Assembly: GCF_028858725.1 (NCBI RefSeq)
Contig: NC_084768.1
Location: forward strand, 870,501 to 934,500
DNA: 64,000 bases
DNA from: Colius striatus
Taxonomy: Eukaryota; Chordata; Aves; Coliiformes; Coliidae
Direction of reading: 5' to 3'
In this document: positions 54,062-64,000 of the stretch, one piece after another
How the letters are laid out: every line of letters starts with the position of its first letter
Numbering within the stretch: position 1 is the first letter of the stretch
Position numbers and translations under genes: made by a program
Notes under the pieces: model-generated
The model's input: the letters and a program-made list of their open reading frames with translations, nothing else
The model's database searches: none
What the model was told of the DNA's origin: nothing

Positions 54062-54420
54062 GTGCCCGCGGTGTCTTTGCTGCAGGAAAGGTGTGAGGCG
54101 TGCGAGCGGCGCTGCGCTGCGCTGCGCTGCGGGGGCGGCGCGGGACGGGCGGCAGCCGGAGCTGTCCCTGGGGCCGCTGTGCCCGCGCTCGCCGGCGCCC
54201 GCTGGCAGTTGCCGCCCCAACGACGAGTTGCGGCCGCTCGTCCGGGGGCTGCTGCCGCGGCTCCTGCGCAGCGTCCGAGCGCTGTAAGAGAGCGAGAGGT
54301 CCCTGCGCTGCCCCGCGCCGCCCTGCCGAGGGGTCCCGACATGCTGTCCTGGCTGGCTGAGCTCTCCTCCGCTCTGCGGCGGGAGCTTTCCCGGTGCTGT
54401 AAGTGAGAATCGCCCCTCCT
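54062..54420 (+). promoter_or_regulatory. CpG-rich block, possible promoter or first exon
   Basis: Sharply CpG-rich, with GTAAGAG and GTAAGTGAG donor-like sites at about 54285 and 54400. A frame reading C-R-P-N-D-E-L-R-P-L-V is open but not assigned. It could be the start region of the EHMT1-like gene downstream or of another gene. Confidence 0.4.
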
Positions 54421-54844
54421 GGAGCTCCTGGCCATCGGCCCTACCTGCTCTGCCGGCCCCCTGGGGCAAAGCTCTGGCTGGCCGTGCCTGGGATGCTTTT
54501 CCTCTCTGGCCTCTGGAGGGAAAAGCACAGCGGGAGTCCCTAAGAGCAGGTCCATGGCACCACCTGGCTGATGGTGCCAGTGAGTTGTTGTCACTGCTGC
54601 TGGCCTGGGGAGCTGATGGGTTGTCATGTCAGAATCCTTCCTGCCAGTGCACGGCGTTCATTCTGGACTGGGTTTCATCTCAGGTCTGCAATGCCTGCTG
54701 GCATTGATTGATGGGGGAGCATGGAAATGTGTGGAAGGGAGTTCAGAAAGGAATCTGCTGTTCTCCCCACGTGTGAGCTTCTGGGCAGTCTGCAGGAATC
54801 TTGCTGTGTTTGAGCCCTGTGGTTGTTTTAGTCTAGAATGGCTT

Positions 54845-55553
54845 TCAAAGTGCTGGTGGTGGTTTAGCCCTGGCTGGGTGCCAAGTGCCCACCAAGTCGT
54901 TCTATCATTCTCCTCCTAAACTGGACAGGAGAGAGAGAAATGTATCAAGAGGTTCCTGGCAGAACATAAGGACAGGGAGATCACCCCAAGCAGCTTCAAC
55001 TTGGGGAGAAATGGTTTGATTTATTAACGAATAATCAGAACACAGCAAGGAAAATGGGAAATAAAACCTGAATCCTAAAACACGTCCCTGACCCGGGGGG
55101 AGTCCTTCTGTCCAGGACTCCCACTCCTCCCTGTCCAACAGCCCAGGGGATGGGGGATGGGGGTTGGGGTCAGTTCATTACAGATGGATGTTGCTGCTGC
55201 TTCTTCTCAGGGGGAGGCCTCCTCACTCTTCCCCCTGCTACAGTGTGGGGTCCCTCCCACAGGAGACAGTCCTCCAGGACCTTCTCCAGTGTGGCTCCTT
55301 CCCATGGGCAACAGTTCTTCATGAGCTGCTCCCACAGGGCTCCTTCCCACAGGGTACAGCCCCCAGCGTGGGTCATCCACGGGGGAAACTGTCTTTCAGG
55401 AGCAGAGTGCTCCAGCGTGGGTCCCCCTGAGATCACAAGTCCTGGCAGCAAACCTGGTCTGGCCTGTGCTCCTTTCTGCACAGGTACCCAGGTCCTGCCA
55501 GGAACTTGCACTTTCTCCTCTCATCCTTCTCCTCCCTCCTTCTGCAGGGTTTC
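54845..55553. mobile_element. avian ERV-type interspersed repeat
   Basis: Begins TGGTTTAGCCCTGGCTGGGT and carries repeated CTCCAGCGTGGGTC/CTCCTTCCCA-type units typical of a common avian retrovirus-derived repeat. Ends at the EHMT1-like exon; the TCTGCAG acceptor probably belongs to it. Family name not certain. Confidence 0.6.
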
Positions 55554-55696
55554 ATGTCACAGCTGAAGATGCAAGTGCTGCAGAACAGCAAGCGGAGGAA
55601 GGAAAAGCAGAAGTAGATGGTGACCCCAACGTTTCCTGTGAGGTCAGTGAAGCTGGTGGCCAGCCAGACCCAGCTGAGATACACTGCATTCCATAG
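55548..55696 (+). CDS. EHMT1: EHMT1-like N-terminal exon (3' end uncertain)
   Basis: After CTGCAG: F-H-V-T-A-E-D-A-S-A-A-E-Q-Q-A-E-E-G-K-A, then V-D-G-D-P-N-V-S-C-E-V-S-E-A. EHMT1 has [22 protein letters not shown] near its N-terminus. The frame reaches a TAG at 55694; a GTCAGT donor at 55643 would end the exon earlier. First coding exon not found. Confidence 0.6.
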
Positions 55697-58551
55697 GAGA
55701 GCAGAAAGGGGCGTTCCTGAAGGCGATGCTGAGCCTGGGAAGCAAAGCATCCTTTACACAGAGTCTGCAGCAAAGCATCCCTCTCATGCACTCCGGGAGA
55801 GCGCAGAGCACCCACAACAGCAGCAGCTGCAGGCACACTGGCTGCTGGGGGTATCCATCACCAGGCTGGGGGTGGGGTTAGGCATTGCCTCCCGAGCTCT
55901 TTGGACCTTCACTTCAGCGTTAGCAATGGTGGCTTTTCAGCATCCACGTCCTTCCTGCAATGTTTTCCCTTCCTGCAGAGGGACAGAGGTGTTAAAACAG
56001 AGTCTCAAGGCCACCCTCAGCTCTCTTCCTCCGTGTGGGTCTAAATACGTAATTGATCACATACCTTGTGCAACAGATCCATGAGAGACACTAAAGGGCC
56101 TTTCTCTCTTGTCTCTGTTGCTCATCATCTGTCTGCTGAAAGCCAGAGCTGCTTGTGAAACAAAGCAGACTTCTTCTGAGTTGCACCTAGGAGATTAAGG
56201 AAGACACGTGAACTTGAGGCTTCTCCTAAGCTTGGAAGCTGTCAAGAAGCTGAGATGTCAGGCAACTTGCTTGCATTGCTCTATCATTACAGTGGCAAAC
56301 CAGATCATGTTCTCTCTCTGTGTCTGTTGCCCACAGTAATGCAACTTGTTCCGAGACCTTCACTGGTGGATTTGCCATCCCTGACTAGAACAGAGCTCTG
56401 TGTTTCTGTCTAGGAGTGAAAAGGAGACGTGAGGTCACCTGGTGTGTTGATGTTGGAGTGAGGTGAAGTGAAAGGTGTCTTTCAGGGTTGGTGCAGTGGA
56501 TTGCTGTCAGCTACCGGTGTATTATGGACAAGCTCCTGGCAAGTGATGCTCAGCTGTCCCCCAGGTGTTGCAGCACAGCAGTGATATGATGGGAAGGTCT
56601 CAAAGCTGTGAATAGCTGTGGCCTGGAGAAGGGTGTGAGAGCCAACGATCCCTTTAAGCAGTGTTGCAACTGAGTCTCTGATGCAGGGGCTGGTGAAGTG
56701 CTTGCTTTCTGTGTGCACACAGGGGTTGCTGTTGCATCTTGTGTTCATCTTTTGGAGCCAGGCAGGTGGCAGCTGGTGGTTTGCAAGCATCTGGGGTTGC
56801 TCAGCAAGCTCCGACCCTCTAATAGGCAGAAACATCAAACCCAAGGGCAGGTCCTAATGGGGATGTTGGTGAGGTTATTGTCTCCATGGGGAGAAAAAGA
56901 GAAAGAAAGAGTACGAGGTCTAGTGAAATAGAGCTGTCCCTCTGACTGTCAGCTTGCCTGAACTTCAAAGGTCGCCCATCCATGGGTCCCATATGTGCAG
57001 GGACTGACTGAAAGCTGTGAATTCCATGTGTGTGTGAGCTTGGCTGCAGTTCAATATCTCCTGTGGGAAATCTCCTTCAGGAGTGGCACGGCCATAGAGT
57101 GCCACCGGACTCCTTGTGCAGAGGATTCGCTGCAGAGGGGGCAGGAGCCAAGAGGGGTATCTGTGCCCCTGACCTGGCAGAGTCCACACCTCTGAAGGAT
57201 GCTGGTTGAGAAAGCCCTTCACAGGCTTGCAGCTTGGTTGAGGATGGTCTGCTCTTAGAGAATAAGTGACTGCCCACAAATGGGTGCAATTGGCATCAAG
57301 TCACACTGGAAGCCCAGCTTAGAGTGGGCTGTGGCAAATGCTGCCCCAGAGGAAGGATCCCTTCCCATTGCTGCCTGCTCTTCTGCAACGTGTCTGCAGG
57401 GCTGGTGTCACACGTGCTGGACGTGAGAGCCGCGCTCGAGGCACGTGTCAGGGAACAGCTGTCTCTGATGCACTTGTTTGCCTTCTCCAGAGCCGAGCAA
57501 ATGCCTGTGTCAATACTGTCTGATCCTTTTCATGATCTGTGGCTACTCTGGACCTGCCAGTCTGCTTCTGTGAGGTGGCCACTCACCCTCCAAGGCAGGA
57601 GCCTTCAGCTGGGGAAGGGGCAGCAGCCTGGGAGTCGCTTGGAGTCGTTTGGCAAAGTTCTGTGCCGGAGGAGGGTCTGTGTGCTTTTGCTTTGAATGTG
57701 TGGTGCTGTCTTCCATGGAAGTGATTATAGTTGAGAGAAAGGCATTGCATCTCGTTGCTGATTGTGTTTCAATGCAGAAGCTCAATGTAACTGCAGGTTG
57801 TTTTCCAGAATGCAAGTCAAGACTCCACACCAAAGGAATCCCAGGAGGAATGCAGCAAAACCATCCTGGAGGTTGGGAAGCCAGTGCCATGGCCCTGTCT
57901 GCCAGGCCTTCAGCAGTCAGGGCCTGGGAACCAGAGCTATGTGGCCCCCCCGAAGTCCCAGACAGGTAAAAAAGGACAGAGTTAAAATCCCTCACAGCAC
58001 CCACCTCCCAAACGTGTGTCTGTGTGGTTGAGTGGGGGGTGAGGCAGGTTAGCAGGGACTGAATTCTCTGCTGGCACCTTTTGCTCACTGAATCTCTCCA
58101 GGGTTTCCTTTCCTGCTGGTGTCAGCAGGGCTGCTGCCACGGGCCTGGTTGGACAGATGTCATTTTGTGCAGCCACTTCTCTGCCAGTGGCCTGTCAGTA
58201 TCTGTTGGAGTGAGTTGGCTTCTGTTCAGCCTCCTGCGGCATCAGCAGCGCTGCCAAACACGGGTAATGGAAGGAGTTGATCCTGTGTGTGGTGGTGTAG
58301 GGGCCAGAAGGAGTCTGTGGAGGATTCTCAGGGTTGCAGTGGGTTCTGCACTGACAGAAAGCTCTTGGTGTGTTGGCACGGGGGTGTGTGTCACCTTTTG
58401 GTTGACTTGTCAATCAGCTCGTTGGAGTGGGAAGCAGTTTTCTCAGATCGTGCCCTCCAGTGTGATTCCCCCCAGGACAGCCTCTCCTCTGCAGCTCTTC
58501 ATCTTGCCATTGCTGAGCAAACTTGGGGTTTGTTTTTCTTCTGTTTTCCAG
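55697..58551 (+). other. EHMT1-like intron(s)
   Basis: No exon or repeat recognised in 2.85 kb. Phase requires at least one unseen exon or another donor between the flanking exons. Confidence 0.4.
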
Positions 58552-58675
58552 CTGCTGCAGTGTCTGAGAGGAAAAGACAGAGAACGGGAAGCTCCAGCCT
58601 GGTGCCCAGGAAAAAAAGCAGAGGCTTAAAGCACAGAAGAATGGCTGACATGGAGAAGAGCTCAGCAGGCACAGG
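58552..58675 (+). CDS. EHMT1: EHMT1-like basic-region exon
   Basis: 124 bp after TTTTCCAG: A-A-V-S-E-R-K-R-Q-R-T-G-S-S-S-L-V-P-R-K, then K-H-R-R-M-A-D-M. EHMT1 has [21 protein letters not shown]. Donor GTGAGC; two bases left over. Confidence 0.85.
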
Positions 58676-60534
58676 GTGAGCTGGGGCAGAGGCTGTGAAG
58701 ACAGGAGGGCTTCAGGAGTGAAAGCCATCCCTTCCTTCTGTTGCTAGGGATGGAATACCAGTGGAGTGAGTTGATGCTGCCAGGTGTGCTCAGTGACAAG
58801 GACATTCATGAAGTACCTGGCTGTAGCTGCTGACTTGCACCACTGGGCACAGGTGTAAAGGGAGGGTGAAAACACAGAGGAGAAGACAAATGGAGCCATC
58901 CCTGTGTGGGACAGTGCTCTGACCTCCTGTCCCATCTCATCTTGTTCTGGTGGCTTTTATGACTTGCCCCACACTCCTGGGTTTCCTGTAGCACAGGAGC
59001 ATCCCACTGTAATCACAGGGCACTGCAGCTCCTTTCTGGGGCAAGTTCTTAGCAAAGGCTGTAAAATAGATTGATCTGTGTTTTGACTTCACTGAAGAGT
59101 ATCTGTGTTTCAAATCTATTGCCTTTCCTTCTTTGGCAGAATATCCACCTGTTGTGTATTTTGAATGGTTCTGTTTTCCAAAGCCTGACCCAGGCACCAG
59201 TTGAAGCAGCTCTGGAAAATGTCCTGCTTGTCCTGGGCTCTGAAAAGGAAGAAAAGGACTGAGGGGTCTCTCCAGCTGCCAGCAAATGTACTTCACCTAG
59301 AGAAAGCTGAGATGTAGCTTCTCTGGGTTTGGGCAGCCCTCTGAGCTTTCTGTGCTCACTTCAGACCCACCTGGGTCACCAGCAGGTGTCACTGAAATCA
59401 GGAGGAAAGTTCTCCACAGCACTGAGAGTTGACCAGCAGGCAGTGCTGTGTTTGGGCCCAGGCCACTGGGGGATGGCCCCTCCTGTTCCATACAGATGGA
59501 CCAACCTGCCTGCAATAGGGACACAGATTTGCTCCATTTCCCAGACCTACTTGTCGTCTTGACGCCATCGTCACACGTGGAGTTTCAGTCTCTGAGGGGC
59601 TTCTGTGAGGGGCTTTGGTGGCTCATAGTGATGTCTGGTGCTTGGGTAAGAATGTCGTTTGGCTGAACTCTTCTGGAGGCTCTACATGGAAGGTGTTGGT
59701 TCCTTCTTATCAAGTCAAGGTTTAGCTTCTCTGGCTTAGGTGTGAGATGGGCGAGAGACACTGGCTTTCCTTCCCTCTTCTTTCTGTTTCTTCATCCAGC
59801 CATGGCAGTATCCCTTTGTCTTTGGTGTTTCACCCCTTGGCTCTAGCCAAGACTGTGTTTCAGCTTCTGGCCTTTTCCAGCATGTTTATTCACGTCTGTC
59901 ACACCTCTCCCGTGTTGATGCCGATTGTTTTGTTTCTCTGCCTTCCCCTTGTCCCTCCTTTCTAGCTGGCTGCTGGCTGGCAAGCTCAGGAGAAACTCTG
60001 TCCTGCCTTTGGCATTGAAGCACAAACCCAAGCTGGGCTGGGAGGCTTGCTTCTTCGTTGTCCTGCTCCTGGGGACAGTGGCTCTGACCCCCTGAGCTGC
60101 TGCTGTCAGAACAATAAGAAACAGTGGAGTGTTGCTGGAGGCTTGGGCAGAGGGTTTGAGGGGCTGTGCTCAGCCTGGGCTTCCCAGCAGGAAGGTCTCA
60201 GGCATCCTTGATTCAAGCTGCTTTTTCCCCCAAGCTAGCAGGGAATAAGACAGTACCAGGGCTTTTCCTTTCCTTCATGGCTGCTCTGAATAAAGCCCCA
60301 TGTGCACTCCCCAAAGGCTGGTGAGTATGAGCAAGGGCCAAGTCCAACAGCAGCTTCCCATGGGCCGCTTCTCTTTGCATCCTGCTCTTTCCAGCCCACC
60401 TCTTTCCCTGTGATTATTTAGTGTTGCAGACTCTTCCTTGTTGCTGAAGGGCTGGCTGGAGGATGGGATTCAGCTGATGTTCCTCTTGCACGCTTTCTCA
60501 TGGGGAATGCTGCTTCTCTTTTGCTCTTTTGCAG
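58676..60534 (+). other. EHMT1-like intron where the ankyrin exons are missing
   Basis: 1.86 kb in which the exons for the acidic/cysteine-rich middle and most ankyrin repeats would be expected. No such coding sequence is visible in any plus frame. Confidence 0.6.
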
Positions 60535-60702
60535 TCTCTCTGTTTCTTGTGGCTCAGATGTCAGTTTAAAGAACACGGAGAGTGAGACTCCAGCCCAGTG
60601 CACTGGCCTGAGCTCTGAGGTCTGGGTGGCCCTGGAGACAAAGAAGACTCTTGAAGAAACATCTAATGAGAGGCCTACCCAGACAGAGAAGGTGCTGAGC
60701 AG
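60535..60702 (+). CDS. EHMT1: EHMT1-like exon, end of ankyrin domain
   Basis: 168 bp after TTTTGCAG: G-S-D-V-S-L-K-N-T-E-S-E-T-P-A-Q-C, then S-S-E-V-W-V-A-L, ending K-V-L-S. EHMT1 has D-S-D-V-T-L-K-N-K-E-G-E-T-P-L-Q-C and S-Q-V-W-S-A-L. The one-base start fits the two bases left by 58675. Confidence 0.88.
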
Positions 60703-61089
60703 GTGAGAAGATGGCTGGCTTTGCTTGTGGGTCACGAAACAGAGCCCATGCACGGGGGAGGCTGGGAGCCTGGCTTAAGACAGCACTGCAAGTGCTTGCT
60801 CAGCTTTTGAAAGGGCTGTGGAGGTCAGTTTGTGCTTTGCAAGAGCTCAGCACCTGTTGATTCAGAGCGTGGCTTGTGAGGTCCTGCTCCAAATGGGAAT
60901 ATTCCTGAACACAAAGAACGATCTGTAAGGCAGGGTGGGGACAAAGGAACCCTGTTGTGTCCTGAATGGCTTTCAGGCTTTGACTGCTCCGTGATCCCAG
61001 GCAGTAACGCTGGGCCAGGATGGCACTGGAGGGGCCCATGGCTCTGGGGAGCTTTCCTTGTGTGACACTTCTCTTTGTGCCACTGGCAG

Positions 61090-61234
61090 AGACATCTCCC
61101 GGGGTTACGAGTGGGTCCCGATTCCCTGTGTCAATGCTGTGGACAGTGAGCCGTGTCCCAGCGACTTCAAATACATCGTGAAGAGCTGCTTCACCTCCGC
61201 AGTGGCCGTTGACAGCAACGTCACTCATTTACAG
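61090..61234 (+). CDS. EHMT1: EHMT1-like pre-SET exon 1
   Basis: 145 bp: [20 protein letters not shown], then P-C-P-S-D-F-K-Y-I, ending V-T-H-L-Q. EHMT1 has [20 protein letters not shown]. The first three zinc-ligand cysteines are kept. The stretch [10 protein letters not shown] is more diverged. Confidence 0.92.
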
Positions 61235-61705
61235 GTGAGGCTGCTGTGTGTCCTGTGTGTTGTCCTGTCCTGGGCTGTGCATTCAGACGTGCTGCAGTGC
61301 ACTGCAGCTCAGAGTGGGGTTTCCATTCCAGATGGGATTGTCTGGTCCCAATGTTGCCAGCAAAGTGCAGCTGGGGCCGTAGCCCAGCTCTTGCCGTAGG
61401 AGACAGGTTCTGCTGGTCTTTGTTTCCGAGCCCTGAGCCATGCTCTGAGCTCAGCCGTGTGCTGTAGCATCAGACATGTGGTGCTGGCTGCTGTGGCTCC
61501 TGTTCAGCCTTCTGCTCTGTTCTGTGTCTGGAGAGTCAGTGAGTTGTTTGGGGCCCCTCCTCGTGCTGTCGCCCTCTGAGCGCAGCGTCCGGCCGAGGTC
61601 TCCACTGTGATACCAAAGTCCTCCAAGGGCTGAGGGCTGCGAGAGCAGAGGTGAGGAAGTGTGGGGTGAGGGTGAGCCTGTCTGAGCCCTTGTCTCCTGT
61701 TGCAG

Positions 61706-61783
61706 CGCTGCGCGTGTGCGGACGACTGCTCCTCCAGCACCTGCGTGTGTGGGCAGCTCAGCGGGCGCTGCTGGTACCGGCAG
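61706..61783 (+). CDS. EHMT1: EHMT1-like pre-SET exon 2
   Basis: 26 codons: [20 protein letters not shown] plus R-C-W-Y-R-Q. All cysteines of the triangular zinc cluster are conserved. GTTGCAG acceptor, GTGAGG donor. Confidence 0.93.
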
Positions 61784-62682
61784 GTGAGGACACAGAAGCG
61801 TCTCTTGGGTCAGAGCAGCGCTTGGAGCTGCCACTCGCGGCCTTGGGGCTGGATAAGAGTGCCTTGCAAACAGCTCCTGGCACAGCAAATCTCTCTGTTG
61901 GAAAATGCCTCAAGTTGCGGTCTCAGCTCAGAGGGGTGTGTGGCAAGAACAAGATGTGAACTCAGGGAAGCTGCTGCTTGTTATTGGAGAGTGTTACTGC
62001 CATGGGAACTCAGCCATCAGTGATGGCCACGTGCTAGAGAGCATGTAACAACCCTTCTGTGAAATCAGCTTCCGTTTGTGAAGCACACAGCAAATGCTGC
62101 CATATGTAAACCAGGGGAGGGGAGAACAGAGAGGCATTCTGCCTGCTTCACTTTGTTGTGATCCTTGGGGATGAGGGCAAAGAAAAGGTGTCTTAACTGC
62201 AGTATTGCCAGGAGCCTGGTTGGGCTTGGATAAGTGCTTTTGGAGCTTTGGGGGAGTGTTGTTTGGGAAGAGAATGTGGTTCCCAGAGCTTGGGAGCACT
62301 GGGCTAGCGCTCGGGAAGTGCTGGCTTTGTTGCAGAGACAGACTGAGCATCAGCTTGTCCCCTGCAGCACTGCAGAATGCTCCTAGTAACGATGCACAGC
62401 GTTCTGGTGCTGCGCAGGGTGATGCCAGGCAGCAAAAGTGGAGATGGTGCCTTGCTGTGGTCAGCTGTGGGTGGTGGTGGGGAGTGTGCCACAGTCAGGG
62501 CAGAGCAAACCCCCTGTAGAAGTTGAGGTCTGGTGCTGGTTTGAGGGAGGTCGGGGTGAGGCTCTGCTTTGGGGTTCTCTGGGCTGTGTTTCTACTTGGA
62601 CAATCTGTGCTCCTGCTTGCCCTGGTCACAGTGGGTGACAGGAAGAGCCACTAACCCAGTCCTGAATGCCTCTCCATGTCAG

Positions 62683-62798
62683 GATGGCCGACTGCTGCCT
62701 GGATTCAAGCAGAGGAACCCCCCGTGTATCGTCGAGTGCAACCCCATGTGCTTGTGCTGGCGAACCTGCAGGAACCGCGTGGTGCGGAACGGGCCCCG
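62683..62798 (+). CDS. EHMT1: EHMT1-like pre-SET exon 3
   Basis: 116 bp: D-G-R-L-L-P-G-F, then [21 protein letters not shown]1 has E-C-N-H-A-C-S-C-W-R-N-C-R-N-R-V-V. Donor GTGAGA. Confidence 0.93.
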
Positions 62799-63299
62799 GT
62801 GAGAGGAGGGGCCAAGCGCAGCTTCCCTTGACAAGACCAACACCAACCCCTCTGGGCCTGCCATAAACCACAGAGCCCAGATGGAGCTTTCCCCAGCCCT
62901 GGAGATCATTCATCCTGCCCTGAACTCCAGTGCTGGCTGAGCAGGAGGCAGGGTGACTCACAGGATTCTTTCTCTGCCCATACACTCCCTCAGTAAAATG
63001 GCACAGAGCAGCTCTTACCCAACAAGTTTGCAGCTGCAGCGTTTCTTCCTTGTGTTGCAGCCAGGGAGCTGGAGATGATGGAGCTGGCCCTAGCAGAGGG
63101 CTAAAGGATCAGAGCACTTAGCTCAAGGTGTTGTGACTTGCCAAGGGCAAGCTCCTTGCCTTCCCCCTGCATCCTGCAGAGCTCTGCTGCCTTCCATCAC
63201 CGTGCCCCTTCCCTGCCTTCCCCCGAGTGCTGCCTGTGCACATGGAAGGGAACTGCTGAGGGTGGGATTCTGGTGTCCCACGTGCCCAGCCCCAGGGAG

Positions 63300-63388
63300 C
63301 ACCTTCAGCTTTAGCAGGGGGTTGTGCTGGATGATCTCTGGAGCTCCTTTCCAGCCCCCCACTGCTGTGGTATTCCGTGATTCTGTGC
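63300..63388 (+). mobile_element. CR1 LINE 3' tail
   Basis: GGATGATCTCTGGAGCTCC ... CCGTGATTCTGTG, the terminal part of CR1, heavily 5' truncated, in an EHMT1-like intron. Confidence 0.7.
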
Positions 63389-63548
63389 CCAGAGCGGTGC
63401 TGGAGTGAGCTCTGTCAGGGCTGGGGATGGAAATGCTCTTGGCTGTGTGGTGATGGGAGGTTGCTGCTTTTCTGCTCCCGTCTCTGGGACAAGCCGTTGT
63501 CTTCCTGCAGAGGGCTGCCATCAGCATGTTTCCTTTGCTCTTTTGCAG

Positions 63549-63635
63549 GGTTCAGCTACAGCTGTTCCGCACACGAGAGATGGGCTGGGGTGTGAGAACC
63601 ATGGAGGACATTCCAGCAGGAACCTTTGTGTGCGA
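63549..63635 (+). CDS. EHMT1: EHMT1-like exon, start of SET domain
   Basis: 87 bp: [20 protein letters not shown], then I-P-A-G-T-F-V-C. The M-G-W-G-V-R motif contributes to S-adenosylmethionine binding in SET enzymes. Donor GTGAGT. The catalytic N-H-x-C and post-SET parts would lie beyond 64000. Confidence 0.93.
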
Positions 63636-64000
63636 GTGAGTGATTCAGCTCTGGTCAACCCATCCCTGTCCAAAGGCCTGGGGGCTGCTGCCTTTTGCCA
63701 TCGAGTTGGAACGGAGCCGAGCGCTGGCTCTCAGGCAGGAGCTGTTGTAGGCTTTAATCTGGCCCATGGGCTCTGTGAAATGGTTTGCAAAGGGTTTCCT
63801 GGGTTGCAATAGTGTGGTGAGTTCAGAGCTTCTACACAATGGAACTGGTCACAATAGCTGGGGAAACACAGGAAGGGCAGACACAAGCATCTTGCTTTGG
63901 GCTGTGAACAGCACAGACCCTGCAGTGGGGTGCAGGAGAGCCAGGGCCTGAGCCTGACCATGAACGTGAGGAGAATGGGACTCACGTGCTGATCTTGGCC
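63636..64000 (+). other. EHMT1-like intron at window end
   Basis: No exon recognised before the window ends. Confidence 0.5.

Noticed and set aside
54062-54300. Frame with C-x2-C and R-P-N-D-E-L-R-P-L-V considered as a RING/TRIM exon
   Set aside because: The cysteine pairs and the R-P-N motif are in different frames, and no full RING spacing is present.

Overview
The window is nuclear DNA from a bird. It shows spliced vertebrate genes with GT-AG introns, CR1 LINE 3' ends, and an avian class II endogenous retrovirus (ERV). Several gene pieces that are normally unlinked sit together: RNF128-like (GRAIL family), HYDIN in two separate pieces, FBF1, SHROOM3-like and EHMT1-like. Such a mosaic of paralogous copies loaded with young ERVs would suit a W chromosome, a songbird germline-restricted chromosome or a duplication-rich microchromosome. 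The sequence alone cannot decide between these.

0-9.1 kb. The last two exons of a GRAIL-type RING E3 ligase lie on the minus strand. They are followed by a nearly intact 7455-bp provirus (1661-9115, minus strand). It has two 492-bp LTRs differing at about two sites, a 6-bp target duplication, a tRNA-Phe primer binding site, gag-pro-pol with dUTPase, and an env lacking most of the surface subunit. Gag carries one in-frame stop, and pol is not in the expected -1 frame relative to pro.

9.1-16 kb. A 670-bp purine tract is followed by four plus-strand HYDIN exons (late part of the protein, one frameshifted). Then come minus-strand remnants of an older retroviral pol.

16-29.5 kb. A minus-strand FBF1 copy is readable as 23 coding exons whose splice phases all agree. 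It has one internal TAG and a C-terminus that runs into the old retroviral pol. One exon is duplicated upstream at about 98% identity. A probable CpG promoter with a CRE lies near 29.4 kb, and the first intron holds a 0.9-kb 23-bp minisatellite. An LTR-like insertion in a later intron is followed by a row of small hairpins with compensatory stem changes.

29.5-54 kb. This stretch is mostly non-coding. It holds CR1 fragments, a solo LTR of the same ERV family, two minus-strand HYDIN exons from another part of the protein, short interspersed repeats, a SHROOM3-like ASD2 exon with a frameshift, and a degenerate TTAGGG-like stretch.

54-64 kb. A CpG-rich block and an ERV-type repeat precede a plus-strand EHMT1-like gene. 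Exons for an N-terminal piece, the mid basic region, the end of the ankyrin domain, the complete pre-SET domain and the start of SET are present. The exons for the acidic/cysteine-rich centre and most ankyrin repeats are absent, yet the exons flanking the gap are phase-compatible. The gene continues past the window end.
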